Positions 60,001-64,000 of a stretch of DNA of 64,000 nucleotides are shown piece by piece. The notes beneath the pieces were generated by a model, which was not told the DNA's origin, made no database searches, and saw nothing but the letters and a program-made list of their open reading frames with translations. Both the position numbers and the translations under genes were made by a program. Source of the DNA: Echinometra lucunter (taxonomy: Eukaryota; Echinodermata; Echinoidea; Camarodonta; Echinometridae). Numbering within the stretch: the first letter of the stretch is position 1; each line of letters starts with the position of its first letter. Where the stretch lies: assembly GCA_029962745.1 (NCBI GenBank), contig CM057165.1, forward strand, positions 6,334,730-6,398,729, read 5' to 3'.

Positions 60001-61103
60001 CTTTAACCCGTTGAACAGTTAAGCCCAAGATAACTCAGGTAAGAGTCTGTGGAAAATGAAGTCTAATCGTACTCAACAGGTTAAAGATGAGTAAATATGT
60101 ATGCAAGGCGTTTGTTCACGTGCATCTACATGTATTTATATATTGGTTTGCTTCTTTTTGCCATTTATTTGCAAATAGTTTTTTGCCTCTTTTTTTTTTC
60201 ACTTTGTAGGGTGGTTTACCTTATCTTGTTAAAGAGAGGCTTATAAATGATGTCTGTAATGATAATAAAATAATTCTTGTGGAACACATTGATCAGAAAT
60301 TCTGATTGTACTAAAGAGTTTTATGAATCCATTTACCAGTTAGCAAAACCTAGGATAACTCCAGCTAGGGTCCATGGAAAATGTGTGTTATACTGAAATC
60401 AAATCGTGCTCAGCACGTTAAATGATGTATTTGATATTATAATGTGCATGGAAAATGATATTTGATGATGCTTCAGGCATTCTTATGGAAAGTAGCATAG
60501 AACAAGATACCAGCTGTCAGAACTATTATCTTATTATTTTCTTTACATTATAGCAACTTCAGTTGCAAATGTCTCAAATGTACAAAAATGGGTACATAAT
60601 AATAATAATAACAATACGTAACATTTATATAGCGCTTAATACAAATGTTTCTAAGCGCTGCATATTATTACCCCGGCTTTAGCACGGCTACCCTGATCAG
60701 GCGCTCGAGCATTCAAGGAATTTCTTCCTACCCGGTACCCATTTACTACACCTGGGTGGAGAGTGACAAATGTAGATAAACGTCTTGCCAAAGGACGCGA
60801 GTGCTGCGGTGGGATTTGAACCCTGGACCCTGTGGTTCAAAGTCCGGAGACTTATCCACTGATCCACAACACCTCTACATCAGTTTATCAAATCAAATTC
60901 TTCATTTCTTTTCAGGTCTCCTGATAGAGAGTAAAGTGGACAACATGCCGGCTGTCAGGATGTACCGTGGTATGTTCCTCATCATCCTCATGATCTTTCT
61001 TCTTGGTATCAACACCTACGGCTGGAGGAAAGTTGGTGTTAACCACGTGCTCATCTTCGAGTTGGACCCAAGGAACAATCTCTCACATGAACAGCTTCTA
61101 GAA
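32948..61103 (+). CDS. XPR1: XPR1 homologue, SPX-domain phosphate exporter, N-terminal 321 codons (8 exons; continues off the right edge)
   Basis: Eight exons with GT-AG boundaries and consistent phases join to 963 nt (321 codons) without a stop. XPR1 is the metazoan inorganic-phosphate exporter (SLC53A1). It has a cytosolic SPX domain that senses inositol pyrophosphates, followed by membrane helices and a C-terminal EXS domain, and in vertebrates it also serves as a gammaretrovirus receptor. Visible here are SPX residues 1 to about 205 (start [20 protein letters not shown]), a basic helix at 162-172 ([11 protein letters not shown]) with Lys164, 167, 168 and 171, a first membrane helix at about 239-262, a second at about 275-295, and the family signature [20 protein letters not shown] at 289-308. 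Vertebrate XPR1 is about 696 residues long, so roughly 46% is present. The remaining membrane helices and EXS domain should lie to the right. The introns span 1.1 to 11.3 kb and hold many mobile elements. Identification is firm; exact splice sites are inferred from consensus and family alignment. Confidence 0.97.
33145..34160. mobile_element. TIR element, about 1.0 kb, 130 bp into XPR1 intron 1
   Basis: Left end GGGGCGCGTTTCATGAAACC, right end GGTTTCATAAAACGCGCCCC. Subterminal inverted similarity continues inwards (GTGTTTCACAAAGCC against GGCTTTCGTGAAACAC). No transposase frame is visible. It is the largest of the GTTTCAT-type elements. Confidence 0.7.
34927..35053. mobile_element. TIR MITE, 127 bp
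   Basis: GGACTGGCCTTGATAGAGAT and the mirrored ATCTCTGAAAGGCCAGTCC bracket a centre with CATATCGCCCGAGGCGGGAG. Inner ATATTGCCC/GGGCAATAT also pair, so it folds as one hairpin. Confidence 0.7.
35571..36017 (+). mobile_element. Candidate LTR (solo or 5') with TATA box
   Basis: The 447-bp unit begins TGTAGCCAACC and ends TGCTACA, so it has TG...CA ends with the inverted repeat TGTAGC/GCTACA. A strong TATA box (TATAAATAG, 35689-35697) stands in a GC-richer block, and AATTAAAG near 35935 could be a weak polyadenylation signal. I could not confirm a target duplication or a primer-binding site, and no second LTR is in the window. Confidence 0.42.
36199..36309 (+). pseudogene. Possible truncated gag-like start downstream of the LTR candidate
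   Basis: About 180 bp after the LTR end an ATG opens 36 codons ([20 protein letters not shown], then SRIRSKTEG...) to a TGA. The distance and the polar Ser/Pro/Lys-rich start would suit the beginning of a retrotransposon gag. Nothing of pol follows, so the element would be truncated. The evidence is positional only. Confidence 0.25.
38519..38848. mobile_element. TIR element, 330 bp (copy of a two-member family)
   Basis: GGTGCGTCCTCATCAGCTC at the left mirrors AGCTGATGAGGACCCACC at the right. The neighbouring element at 39151-39744 has related ends. Confidence 0.65.
38930..39078 (+). mobile_element. Fragment of the 26455-type element (XPR1 intron 1)
   Basis: CATAGACCTGTTCA, TTCGAGCATGCCTAACA and CATAACCCATTGAATCAT, then CTTTTCTTCTTTTTTGGA, closely match 26606-26745. 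The head is missing. Confidence 0.55.
39151..39744. mobile_element. TIR element, about 594 bp, related to 38519-38848
   Basis: AGGTGGGTTTTCATCAGCTT at the left corresponds to GCAGCTGATGAGGACAGACC at the right. Its centre holds a 42-bp palindrome (39407-39448) built on AGAATAGCCCGCTA/TAGCGGGCTATTCT. Confidence 0.55.
40060..40428. mobile_element. PIF/Harbinger-like MITE, 369 bp, with TTA target duplication
   Basis: The ends AGGTGCTTTCAGACATGATG and CATCATGTGTGAAAGCACCT are inverted repeats of more than 25 bp. TTA flanks both sides (40057-40059 and 40429-40431). A 3-bp TWA duplication is typical of PIF/Harbinger insertions (family knowledge). Confidence 0.7.
41333..41449. repeat. Dispersed repeat; inverted copy at 62833-62955
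   Basis: TCAACTTTTCAAAA, AGTCTGAAAGTCTGAAAGTA, AACTTTTAGAAGAAGCATGG and ATGTAGCTGCTCCCATTAA match the reverse complement of 62833-62955 over about 120 bp with few differences. Confidence 0.85.
41452..41938. mobile_element. TTAA-flanked TIR element, 487 bp
   Basis: AGGCATTGGCTAAC and GTTAGCCAATGCCT are perfect inverted ends, bordered by TTAA at 41448-41451 and 41939-41942. The interior carries CGTCTCGAGAGACACTGAAC and TGTGCGCATGCGCAC. No transposase. Confidence 0.75.
42376..42453 (+). mobile_element. tRNA-like sequence, probably a decayed SINE head or tRNA pseudogene
   Basis: GTTTG at 42376 pairs with CAAAC at 42449-42453. An A-box-like TAGCTCAGTTAGTC and a T-arm-like CCAGGGTTTGTGCCC are correctly ordered over 78 nt. 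The B box departs from GGTTCRANNCC and the anticodon arm is poor, so a working tRNA gene is unlikely. Confidence 0.3.
44349..44400 (+). CDS. XPR1: XPR1 exon 2, residues 24-40
   Basis: The acceptor CTCTACACAG is followed by 17 codons plus one base encoding [17 protein letters not shown], then donor GTAGGT. It continues SPX helix 2 and includes Lys26, a residue of the inositol-polyphosphate surface in this family. It enters in phase 0 and leaves in phase 1, matching exons 1 and 3. It is too short to be found without the family alignment, but frame, splice sites and homology all agree. Confidence 0.93.
44500..44970. repeat. Tetranucleotide (AATG/AATA)n tract in XPR1 intron 2
   Basis: Nearly 470 nt of imperfect GAATGAAT and AAATAAAT repeats with a higher-order block (ATATGAATAGATAAGTGAGT) repeated twice at about 44570-44640. 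It begins 100 bp after exon 2. Confidence 0.9.
45355..45535. mobile_element. TIR MITE, 181 bp, GTTTCAT type
   Basis: GGGCACTGTTTAATGAAAG and CTTTCATGAAATGGTCCCC are imperfect inverted ends. The interior has CAGTTACCATAGTAACAGTC repeated. Confidence 0.6.
46041..46189. repeat. Inverted-repeat unit with three perfect CRE palindromes
   Basis: TGACGTCAAAGTGGGTACCC occurs at 46041 and 46169, and its reverse complement ends at 46166. Each holds the palindrome TGACGTCA, the CREB/ATF consensus site. The last two form a tight hairpin separated by 2-3 nt. Confidence 0.8.
46732..46833 (+). CDS. XPR1: XPR1 exon 3, residues 41-74
   Basis: The pyrimidine-rich acceptor CCTCTTTTCAG leads into 102 nt encoding [11 protein letters not shown], then [20 protein letters not shown] and S, followed by donor GTGAGT. 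This is the conserved SPX segment with the FEEKFF and CEKELxKIN motifs that forms the long helical hairpin of the domain. Incoming phase 1 (G + TC gives Val41) and outgoing phase 1 fit the neighbouring exons. Confidence 0.95.
47020..47166. mobile_element. TIR MITE, 147 bp, GTTTCAT type
   Basis: GGGCCCTGTTTCATAAAACTTG opens it and AACAAGTTTTATGAATCTGGGGC closes it. It is the inverted relative of 13747-13875 (AAGGATTTCAGTAGCTTATA, GTTATTGATAACAAGTT). Confidence 0.72.
47250..47505 (+). mobile_element. tRNA-derived SINE with (ATT)n tail, copy 2 (XPR1 intron 3)
   Basis: Same family and orientation as 12003-12371. The A box is TTGGCTCAATTGATAGAGCG and the B box GGTTCGATCCCCG is intact, better preserved than in copy 1. 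The body ends in TACCCTGGATAAAGTAGG and an (ATT)n tail of about 30 nt. Confidence 0.82.
48919..49148. mobile_element. TIR MITE, 230 bp
   Basis: The left end has AAGGCTCTCTCCCATTCTGC and TTTAACGATTCCGTCTG. The right end has AAACGGAATCGTTAAACGG and ATGGGATAGGGCCTT. The outer 40 bp of each arm pair with small mismatches. Confidence 0.68.
49491..49710. repeat. Low-complexity repeat with CCTAACCC and CATCCTCA stretches
   Basis: AACCTAACCCCAAACCTAAC and ACCCTAACCCTAACCCC occur between ATGACATTTGCC and AGCAAATGTCGTG, which are roughly inverted. The two-and-a-half telomere-like units (49631-49647) are too short to call a telomeric remnant. Confidence 0.5.
50244..50610. mobile_element. Divergent relative of the TTAA element at 62438-62828
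   Basis: It starts TTAACCCATAGCATA. It shares CCTCAAATCGGCAACA, ACTTCATTGCCAATTTA, TTTATAGCTCTTACTGCTTC and the general order of blocks with the intron-8 element. The right terminus is not clear. A third fragment of the 3' part (TTTTCTGCTCATCTGTCATC, TTCTGGATGAAAAGATCT) lies at 51520-51585. Confidence 0.55.
51113..51268 (+). mobile_element. 5'-truncated copy of the 59089-type SINE (XPR1 intron 3)
   Basis: AACCTCGGTGTAGTGGT, GGAGAGACCCAAGGGTTACA and GTTCGCTGTTCCCCTCCCAG correspond to 59270-59370. It ends in an AATAATAAC tail and directly abuts a TTAA mini-element at 51270. Confidence 0.65.
51270..51361 (-). mobile_element. TTAA mini-element, about 90 bp, copy 1
   Basis: Bounded by TTAACCCAT and ATGGGTTAA. 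On the minus strand the interior (GAGATAACTCTGGCTGGGGT, CTATGGAAATGTGTG, AAATCAAATTGTGCTTGA) matches the copies at 60003 and 60333. Confidence 0.75.
53230..53694. mobile_element. TIR element with TACTGTAAACGC ends, 465 bp
   Basis: It starts TACTGTAAACGCTGTTATTT and ends ATTTCTGCTTTTACAGTA. Subterminal TTCGCGGGTTC...GAATTCGC and CTAGAATTCGCACCAGCC also mirror each other. Elements with this end sequence are widespread in marine invertebrates (general knowledge). It lies 93 bp upstream of XPR1 exon 4. Confidence 0.75.
53788..54029 (+). CDS. XPR1: XPR1 exon 4, residues 75-155
   Basis: The acceptor TATTTTGCAG begins 242 nt encoding the rest of the SPX helical hairpin ([19 protein letters not shown]), then a variable basic linker and the conserved block [20 protein letters not shown] up to Gln155, with donor GTGAGA. 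The linker at about 105-113 reads [10 protein letters not shown]. It contains basophilic-kinase-like RRNS and RRRSS sites and is longer and more basic than I expect for the family, so it may be a phosphorylation-controlled insert (inference). A 465-bp TIR element ends only about 90 bp upstream of the acceptor. Confidence 0.96.
54413..54665 (-). mobile_element. Possible minus-oriented retroelement tail in XPR1 intron 4
   Basis: AATTCAATTCAAATTTTATT CATCC on plus is the reverse complement of a LINE-type tail (AATAAAATTTGAATTGAATT). The adjacent 200 bp contain direct words such as AAATGAGATGCA twice, but no reading frame. Confidence 0.3.
55154..55303 (+). CDS. XPR1: XPR1 exon 5, residues 156-205
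   Basis: The acceptor TTTTTCACGCAG is followed by exactly 50 codons, from [20 protein letters not shown] to INNIIYETE, then donor GTACCT. This is the SPX lysine cluster: Lys164, 167, 168 and 171 correspond to the inositol-pyrophosphate-binding lysines of the family, offset by six residues from the human numbering because of the exon-4 linker. The exon is phase 0 on both sides. Degraded copies of its 3' edge seem to recur in the following intron. Confidence 0.96.
55286..56190 (+). repeat. Degraded tandem array in intron 5 whose unit includes the exon-5/intron edge
   Basis: The exon-5 3' edge (AATATCATCTATGAAACAGA G|GTACCTGAATATTCCTCC) has weak partners at about 55545 (TTATGAAGTAGAGGTACATG), 55771 (AATATCATATAAAAAACAGA), 55948 (GATATCATCTACATG...AAGGTACTTG) and 56106 (GTCTCCGAAACAGAAATAAA). 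Each is followed by similar CTTAGAG/GATCAATCATCTTA and ACTCAAACTCA-rich sequence. Spacing is about 160-260 bp. The alignment was done by eye and is loose. Confidence 0.45.
56247..56555. mobile_element. TIR element, 309 bp, GTTTCATAAAG family copy 1
   Basis: GGGGAAGTTTCATAAAGTTA and CAGCTTTATGAAACATCCC are the ends. The interior CATCAGCTAAAGGTGAAATA, AACATTTTTATTGCGAAGCA and AAATGCAGTCACACTTGGTT is shared with 59635-59946. Confidence 0.8.
56947..57027 (+). CDS. XPR1: XPR1 exon 6, residues 206-232
   Basis: The acceptor TTTTCCCAG precedes 27 codons encoding [20 protein letters not shown] then VPPLGAK, with donor GTGAAG. The N-E-L-E-x-G-x-R-Q-K-A-M-x-x-LRVPPLG pattern is characteristic of the XPR1 segment that links the SPX domain to the first membrane helix. 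It is phase 0 on both sides. Confidence 0.95.
57960..58145 (+). pseudogene. LINE reverse-transcriptase C-terminal remnant
   Basis: The frame reads [20 protein letters not shown], then [21 protein letters not shown] and ...SLIEKAFY. The pattern I-L-x-L-x-Y/F-K-x-x-N-x-x-A-P-x-Y-L-x-D-L...T-R-S...A-F is characteristic of the segment after reverse transcriptase in CR1/L2-like LINEs. It is short, with no preceding catalytic part, so it is a dead fragment in intron 6. Confidence 0.6.
58856..58934 (+). CDS. XPR1: XPR1 exon 7, residues 233-258, first transmembrane helix
   Basis: The acceptor TTTTCCCCAACTAG precedes 79 nt encoding [20 protein letters not shown] then FVAAIA plus one base, with a strong GTAAGT donor. 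The W-T-T-F-R-V-G-L-F entry into the first membrane helix is a family hallmark. The helix (about residues 239-258) runs on into exon 8. Confidence 0.95.
59089..59405 (+). mobile_element. tRNA-derived SINE (XPR1 intron 7)
   Basis: After an A-run comes a B box GGGTTCGAGTCC and a body with ACACTCTGTCCCTCGGATAG, CCCGGTGTAGTGGTACACCT, GAGACGCAAGGGTCACAGTG and TTCGCTTTTTCCCTCCCAGG. The A box is damaged or interrupted by the A-run. The 3' half matches 51113-51268. Confidence 0.65.
59635..59946. mobile_element. TIR element, 312 bp, GTTTCATAAAG family copy 2
   Basis: GGGGGACGTTTCATAAAGCTG and CAGCTTTATGAAACGCCCCC are the ends, better preserved than in copy 1. Full-length similarity to 56247-56555 in the same orientation shows a true family with fixed length. 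Confidence 0.82.
60003..60084 (+). mobile_element. TTAA mini-element, copy 2
   Basis: Bounded by TTAACCCGTTGAACAG and CTCAACAGGTTAA. The interior has AAGATAACTCAGGTAAGAGT, CTGTGGAAAATGAAG and CTAATCGTACTCAAC. Confidence 0.72.
60333..60421 (+). mobile_element. TTAA mini-element, copy 3 (left end decayed)
   Basis: TTACCAGTTAGC, AGGATAACTCCAGCTAGGGT, CCATGGAAAATGTGTGTTAT, AATCAAATCGTGCTCAG and CACGTTAA line up with copies 1 and 2. Confidence 0.68.
60598..60880 (-). mobile_element. tRNA-derived SINE, minus orientation (XPR1 intron 7)
   Basis: On the minus strand it reads a tRNA-like head (A-box region GTGGATCAGTGGATAAGTC, B box GGGTTCAAATCCC). Then come the CTCTCCACCCAGGTG motif, GGTACCGGGTAGGAAG, and AGCGCTATATAAATG before an (ATT)n tail (ATAATAATAATAAT on plus). 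It ends about 35 bp before the exon-8 acceptor. Confidence 0.8.
60916..61103 (+). CDS. XPR1: XPR1 exon 8, residues 259-321, second transmembrane helix and GINTYGWR motif
   Basis: The acceptor CATTTCTTTTCAG precedes 188 nt with donor GTAAGA. It encodes the end of helix 1, a short loop ([10 protein letters not shown]), helix 2 (about 275-295, [20 protein letters not shown]) and the invariant stretch [20 protein letters not shown], ending LSHEQLLE. No further exon is visible between 61104 and 64000, so intron 8 exceeds 2.9 kb and the rest of the gene lies outside. Confidence 0.96.
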
Positions 61104-62437
61104 GTAAGAAATCTATTATTTCATTGCCTCCCATCCCTGTATGTGTGTGTGTGTGTGTGTAAATTGGGTTTTTACAGACATGCATCAATCAGATTTGATT
61201 ATTTATGTCTGGGACAGACCTTTAACCTCACCACCGACCTCTAATGTCCCCTTTTCCTTTCTTCTTTTATGTTCAATCATTAGTTTCAGATGAGCATATT
61301 TGGCAGTTGCATTTTGTTCTCCTTTATTCTCCCTTATTCTCTTTTGCACTATTTCCTTGTTGATTTGTTTGGTTATGATCTTGCTCAAACAAGCATTTTA
61401 GGATTTACCGTGACTTAAATGAAGATGTATTTTAAAAAGTTAAGCGATTCCCGAAAAGCCTCTTCTTTCCCTTTATGAAAAACTATTTGCATTGCAGTAG
61501 ATCCCCCTCACCACAATGTTTGGTAATCTTTTTTCATGTTACCCTTGTGTGGCCTTTGTCAGTAAGTGTCATTGTATCTTGCTCAAGTGTATAATTTTCA
61601 AAAAGGACTCATTGTTTCATTGGCATTTGAACTGTCACAAACAGTTTGATATTTCATTCATGAGTGGGTGCATTAATCTTTCAACCCAACAATACAAACA
61701 CAATTCAAGGAAAATTTTTGATTACTTGGTTTGCTTTTCGAAGACGCGGTGTCTAGCAGGGCAGAGTTCATTTATAGTGCTAAGACAGTCGAGGCTCTAA
61801 TGATTGTAGTGACTAGAGTCAGGTAAAGACATTGTCATCTTTATCTCTTCCTGACAGTTCAGTTTGAATTGGTGTTCGTGATAAATGATATATGATGCGA
61901 TGTCATCTGTAGAGCTATAAATAGTTCAGACTTTCATGATTTTAAAGACATTGAGTCAAAGTAATAAAGAAATGCAGCATGACCATGTTTCTTTCTTCCC
62001 CATAAATTAATTTATAGAGGTGTCTGTGATGATGATTTATGAATTTAACTGATAGTTAATATTTTACCATGACCACGTTTGTCTCTTCTCTATAAATCAA
62101 TTTGTAGAGGTGTTTGTGACAGATGATTTATGATATTACATGTAGCTAATTATTTTTTTTACAGTAGTTATAAAAAGCAGGTATATAGATTGTAGTTTAG
62201 CAACCAGGGATACACAGATCCTCGTGCATCAAAAGGTGCGCTTAAATGTAACATCAAATAGTGTAGTCATCTAAACTTACGTATAATTCTGACTGTGTGA
62301 AATGAAGTTGTTTATATTAAAGCAATGTTTTATACAAGAGGCTGTGTAGCTCCTTTGCAAAAGACTTGGCACTAGCGCATGTAATAGTTAGGTATCCGGT
62401 CCCTCTTGATTAAGCCACTGCCGTATTATTGAGTTAA

Positions 62438-62828
62438 CCCATTCGTGACAGGAATTATTTAAAGCCTAATTTGATCAGCTTTTATTCCTCAAATTGGCAA
62501 CACCAACATTTTTCATAAAACGTCATGTATCTGAAATGAATATAAATTGACAGAAATTATGATGAGAAGTCAAAAAGTTGCCAATTTGCAAGGGGAAAAT
62601 GGTGATTTTTAAACTTTCTATCACATTGCCAATTTAAGAATTTTAATGCTTATTTTCCTTTTTAAAAATTTTCAGCATCAAACAACGAATATTGACGCAA
62701 GCAAAATGGGCACAGTTTGTGTAGAATTTTTAGCTCTTTCTGCTCATGTATTTGGTATGATTTTTAGGGCTTTGCATCAAAAGATATTAGGCCGAACCAC
62801 ATAATGTGGACCCTCTGTCATGAATGGG
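62438..62828. mobile_element. piggyBac-like MITE, 391 bp, with TTAA duplication
   Basis: CCCATTCGTGACAG and CTGTCATGAATGGG are the inverted ends, each bordered by TTAA (62434-62437 and 62829-62832). CCC-starting TIRs next to TTAA are the piggyBac signature (family knowledge). No transposase is present. Confidence 0.8.
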
Positions 62829-62832
62829 TTAA

Positions 62833-62955
62833 TGGGAGCAGCTACATGAAGGGGGGTAAATCCAGGTTTGCCAGTACTCCCCATGCTTCTTCTAAAAGTT
62901 CAGGGATTTTCAGATACTTTCAGACTTTCAGACTTTCAGACTGGAAATTTTGAAA
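62833..62955. repeat. Inverted copy of the repeat at 41333-41449
   Basis: TGGGAGCAGCTACATGAAGG, CCATGCTTCTTCTAAAAGTT and CAGACTTTCAGACTTTCAGA mirror 41333-41449. One extra AGTCTGAA unit is present here. Confidence 0.85.
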
Positions 62956-63737
62956 AGTTGAGATTCTCAATTATACCTGTCAGTCATATGGCTGTTAGCA
63001 CATCCATTGTATAATCATATTGACTAATGGGATAAAGCAATGAGATATAATTGTTCAAACAATTCATTGGACTTTGATTTGCTGAAGAAATTTTATATAG
63101 CCTTGGTGATTGACAGGTGTCAATCATATTCGGTGTGTCAATATACATGTAGCAGGTCGTTCACCGTACATGTTATTGTTCTTCTTTGTGGAGAACAAAT
63201 AAGCACTAGATCCATATCGGAGATTGGATTGTAGCTGTATTTGCATAGTGATATATGTTTGGCATGCTGGTGAGATTATGAAATGGGATGGCCTTTGTAT
63301 CATATTCACAGGTTGAATCTTGTCATATGGTTTGCTTTAAAGGTTGCAGTTCATGTGGAAATCTTTTAAATTTGTGAAAACCAAATTTCGTAATATTATT
63401 GAATTGAGCATAAAGCTACAGACAGTATTTGGGGGAAAAAGGAAAAGAAAGTTATTGTACATGTTTGGGAAAAGGGGCAAAAATGACTTGTTGGCTTGTC
63501 TTTGTGTTCACATGTAAATGGTAAATAGAATGATTTTCTACAATGTACATACTTCAGATATTGTAGCTGGTCAGTAACAAAATACTAGCAAAACTAAGAT
63601 TTTAGGCTGTGAAGTTTTTGCAACTTAAGTTGATTTTTTTTTTTAAAAGTGTGATTCAGGATCAGCAACGTAAAACACAAACAACGTTGATGTGCATCAC
63701 ATACATGTAGTGTAGGCGTTATCTAGGATTGCTTTTA

Positions 63738-64000
63738 TTGTCTCGCCCACCGGAGGTGAAGGGGAGACTAAGGGATCCAAATGTCGTCCGTCCGTCGTCC
63801 GTCCGTCGTCCGTCCGTCGTCCGTCCGTCGTCCGTCCGTCGTCCGTCCGTCCGTCCGTCCGTCCGTCCGTCACAAACGTTATGAAAGATAACTTGGCAAC
63901 CGTGACTCACTTTTCAACCAAACTTGGGTTGTAGATGCACTAAGGGGACCTGCATGTTATGGTCCAGTCAGAGGTCACATGGTAAGGTCAAAGGTCATTT
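63738..64000 (+). repeat. Dispersed repeat with GTCCGTCC minisatellite and a DR1 element
   Basis: CTCGCCCACCGGAGGTGAAG, GGGAGACTAAGGGATCC, then a (GTCCGTCCGTC)n/(GTCC)n minisatellite at 63784-63871. After it come AACTTGGCAACCGTGACTCA, AACCAAACTTGGGTTGTAGA and AAGGTCAAAGGTCA. This arrangement recurs in many marine invertebrate genomes (general knowledge). The element runs off the window. Confidence 0.7.
63985..63997 (+). promoter_or_regulatory. Perfect DR1 nuclear-receptor element inside the right-edge repeat
   Basis: AGGTCA-A-AGGTCA is the consensus DR1 site of RXR/HNF4/PPAR-type receptors. A third AGGTCA lies at 63972-63977. Occurrence within a dispersed repeat means many copies may exist in the genome; function is not shown. 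Confidence 0.45.

Larger units (their letters stand above)
61104..64000 (+). other. XPR1 intron 8, incomplete
   Basis: Starts with donor GTAAGA and runs off the window. It holds a (TG)n run at 61139-61160, a TTAA-flanked element (62438-62828), the inverted partner of a repeat also found in intron 1 (62833-62955) and a GTCCGTCC minisatellite repeat at the right end. No exon encoding the third membrane helix is visible. Confidence 0.8.

Noticed and set aside
63719..63910. 63-codon minus ORF with Asp-Gly-Arg-Thr repeats
   Set aside because: Translation of the GTCCGTCC minisatellite; no independent evidence of coding.

Overview
This is a eukaryotic nuclear window, AT-rich and intron- and repeat-dominated, most likely from a marine invertebrate deuterostome. 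My best guess is an echinoderm, perhaps a sea urchin. The reasons are the recurrent ACATGTACATG words, the many C/G homopolymer runs, tRNA-derived SINEs with ATT tails, abundant short inverted-repeat elements starting GGGGCGTTTCAT or TACTGTAAACGC, and an XPR1 gene of animal type. There are no bacterial operons, rRNA genes or CRISPR arrays.

One protein gene is certain. It is the 5' half of XPR1 (SLC53A1 type, SPX-EXS phosphate exporter) on the plus strand. Eight coding exons (32948-33016, 44349-44400, 46732-46833, 53788-54029, 55154-55303, 56947-57027, 58856-58934, 60916-61103) join with consistent phases into 321 codons. They cover the whole SPX domain and the first two membrane helices. The rest of the membrane region and the EXS domain lie beyond the right edge. 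A GC-rich, alternating purine-pyrimidine promoter region and two upstream short ORFs precede the start codon.

Left of XPR1 (1-32600) there is no gene I can name. Three exon-like blocks on the minus strand (4135-4079, 3749-3706, 457-322), two of which join in phase, may belong to an unrecognised gene. A duplicated exon-like block sits upstream of them at about 5271-5400 and 6167-6300. The rest is repeats: a 145-bp tandem array interrupted by a long hairpin (2093-2890); a 3.5-kb TTAA-flanked element carrying a roughly 227-bp satellite (8013-11494); SINEs; LINE remnants; a two-orientation array of a TTCGGAATAACGAAC word (25911-26285); a 700-bp polypurine tract; a decayed THAP-like reading frame inside a terminal-inverted-repeat (TIR) element (29549-30341); and a foldback hairpin flanked by 50-bp direct repeats (31409-31901).

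The XPR1 introns are loaded with small mobile elements: TIR elements of several families, at least five of them flanked by TTAA; a candidate LTR with a TATA box and a gag-like start (35571-36310); SINEs; a LINE reverse-transcriptase remnant (57960-58145); an intron-5 array that seems to repeat the 3' edge of exon 5; and, at the right edge, a repeat with a perfect DR1 nuclear-receptor element. No new multi-gene system is visible. The most notable structures are the TTAA-flanked satellite element, the group of TTAA-flanked short elements, the exon-edge-derived tandem array and the foldback structure.
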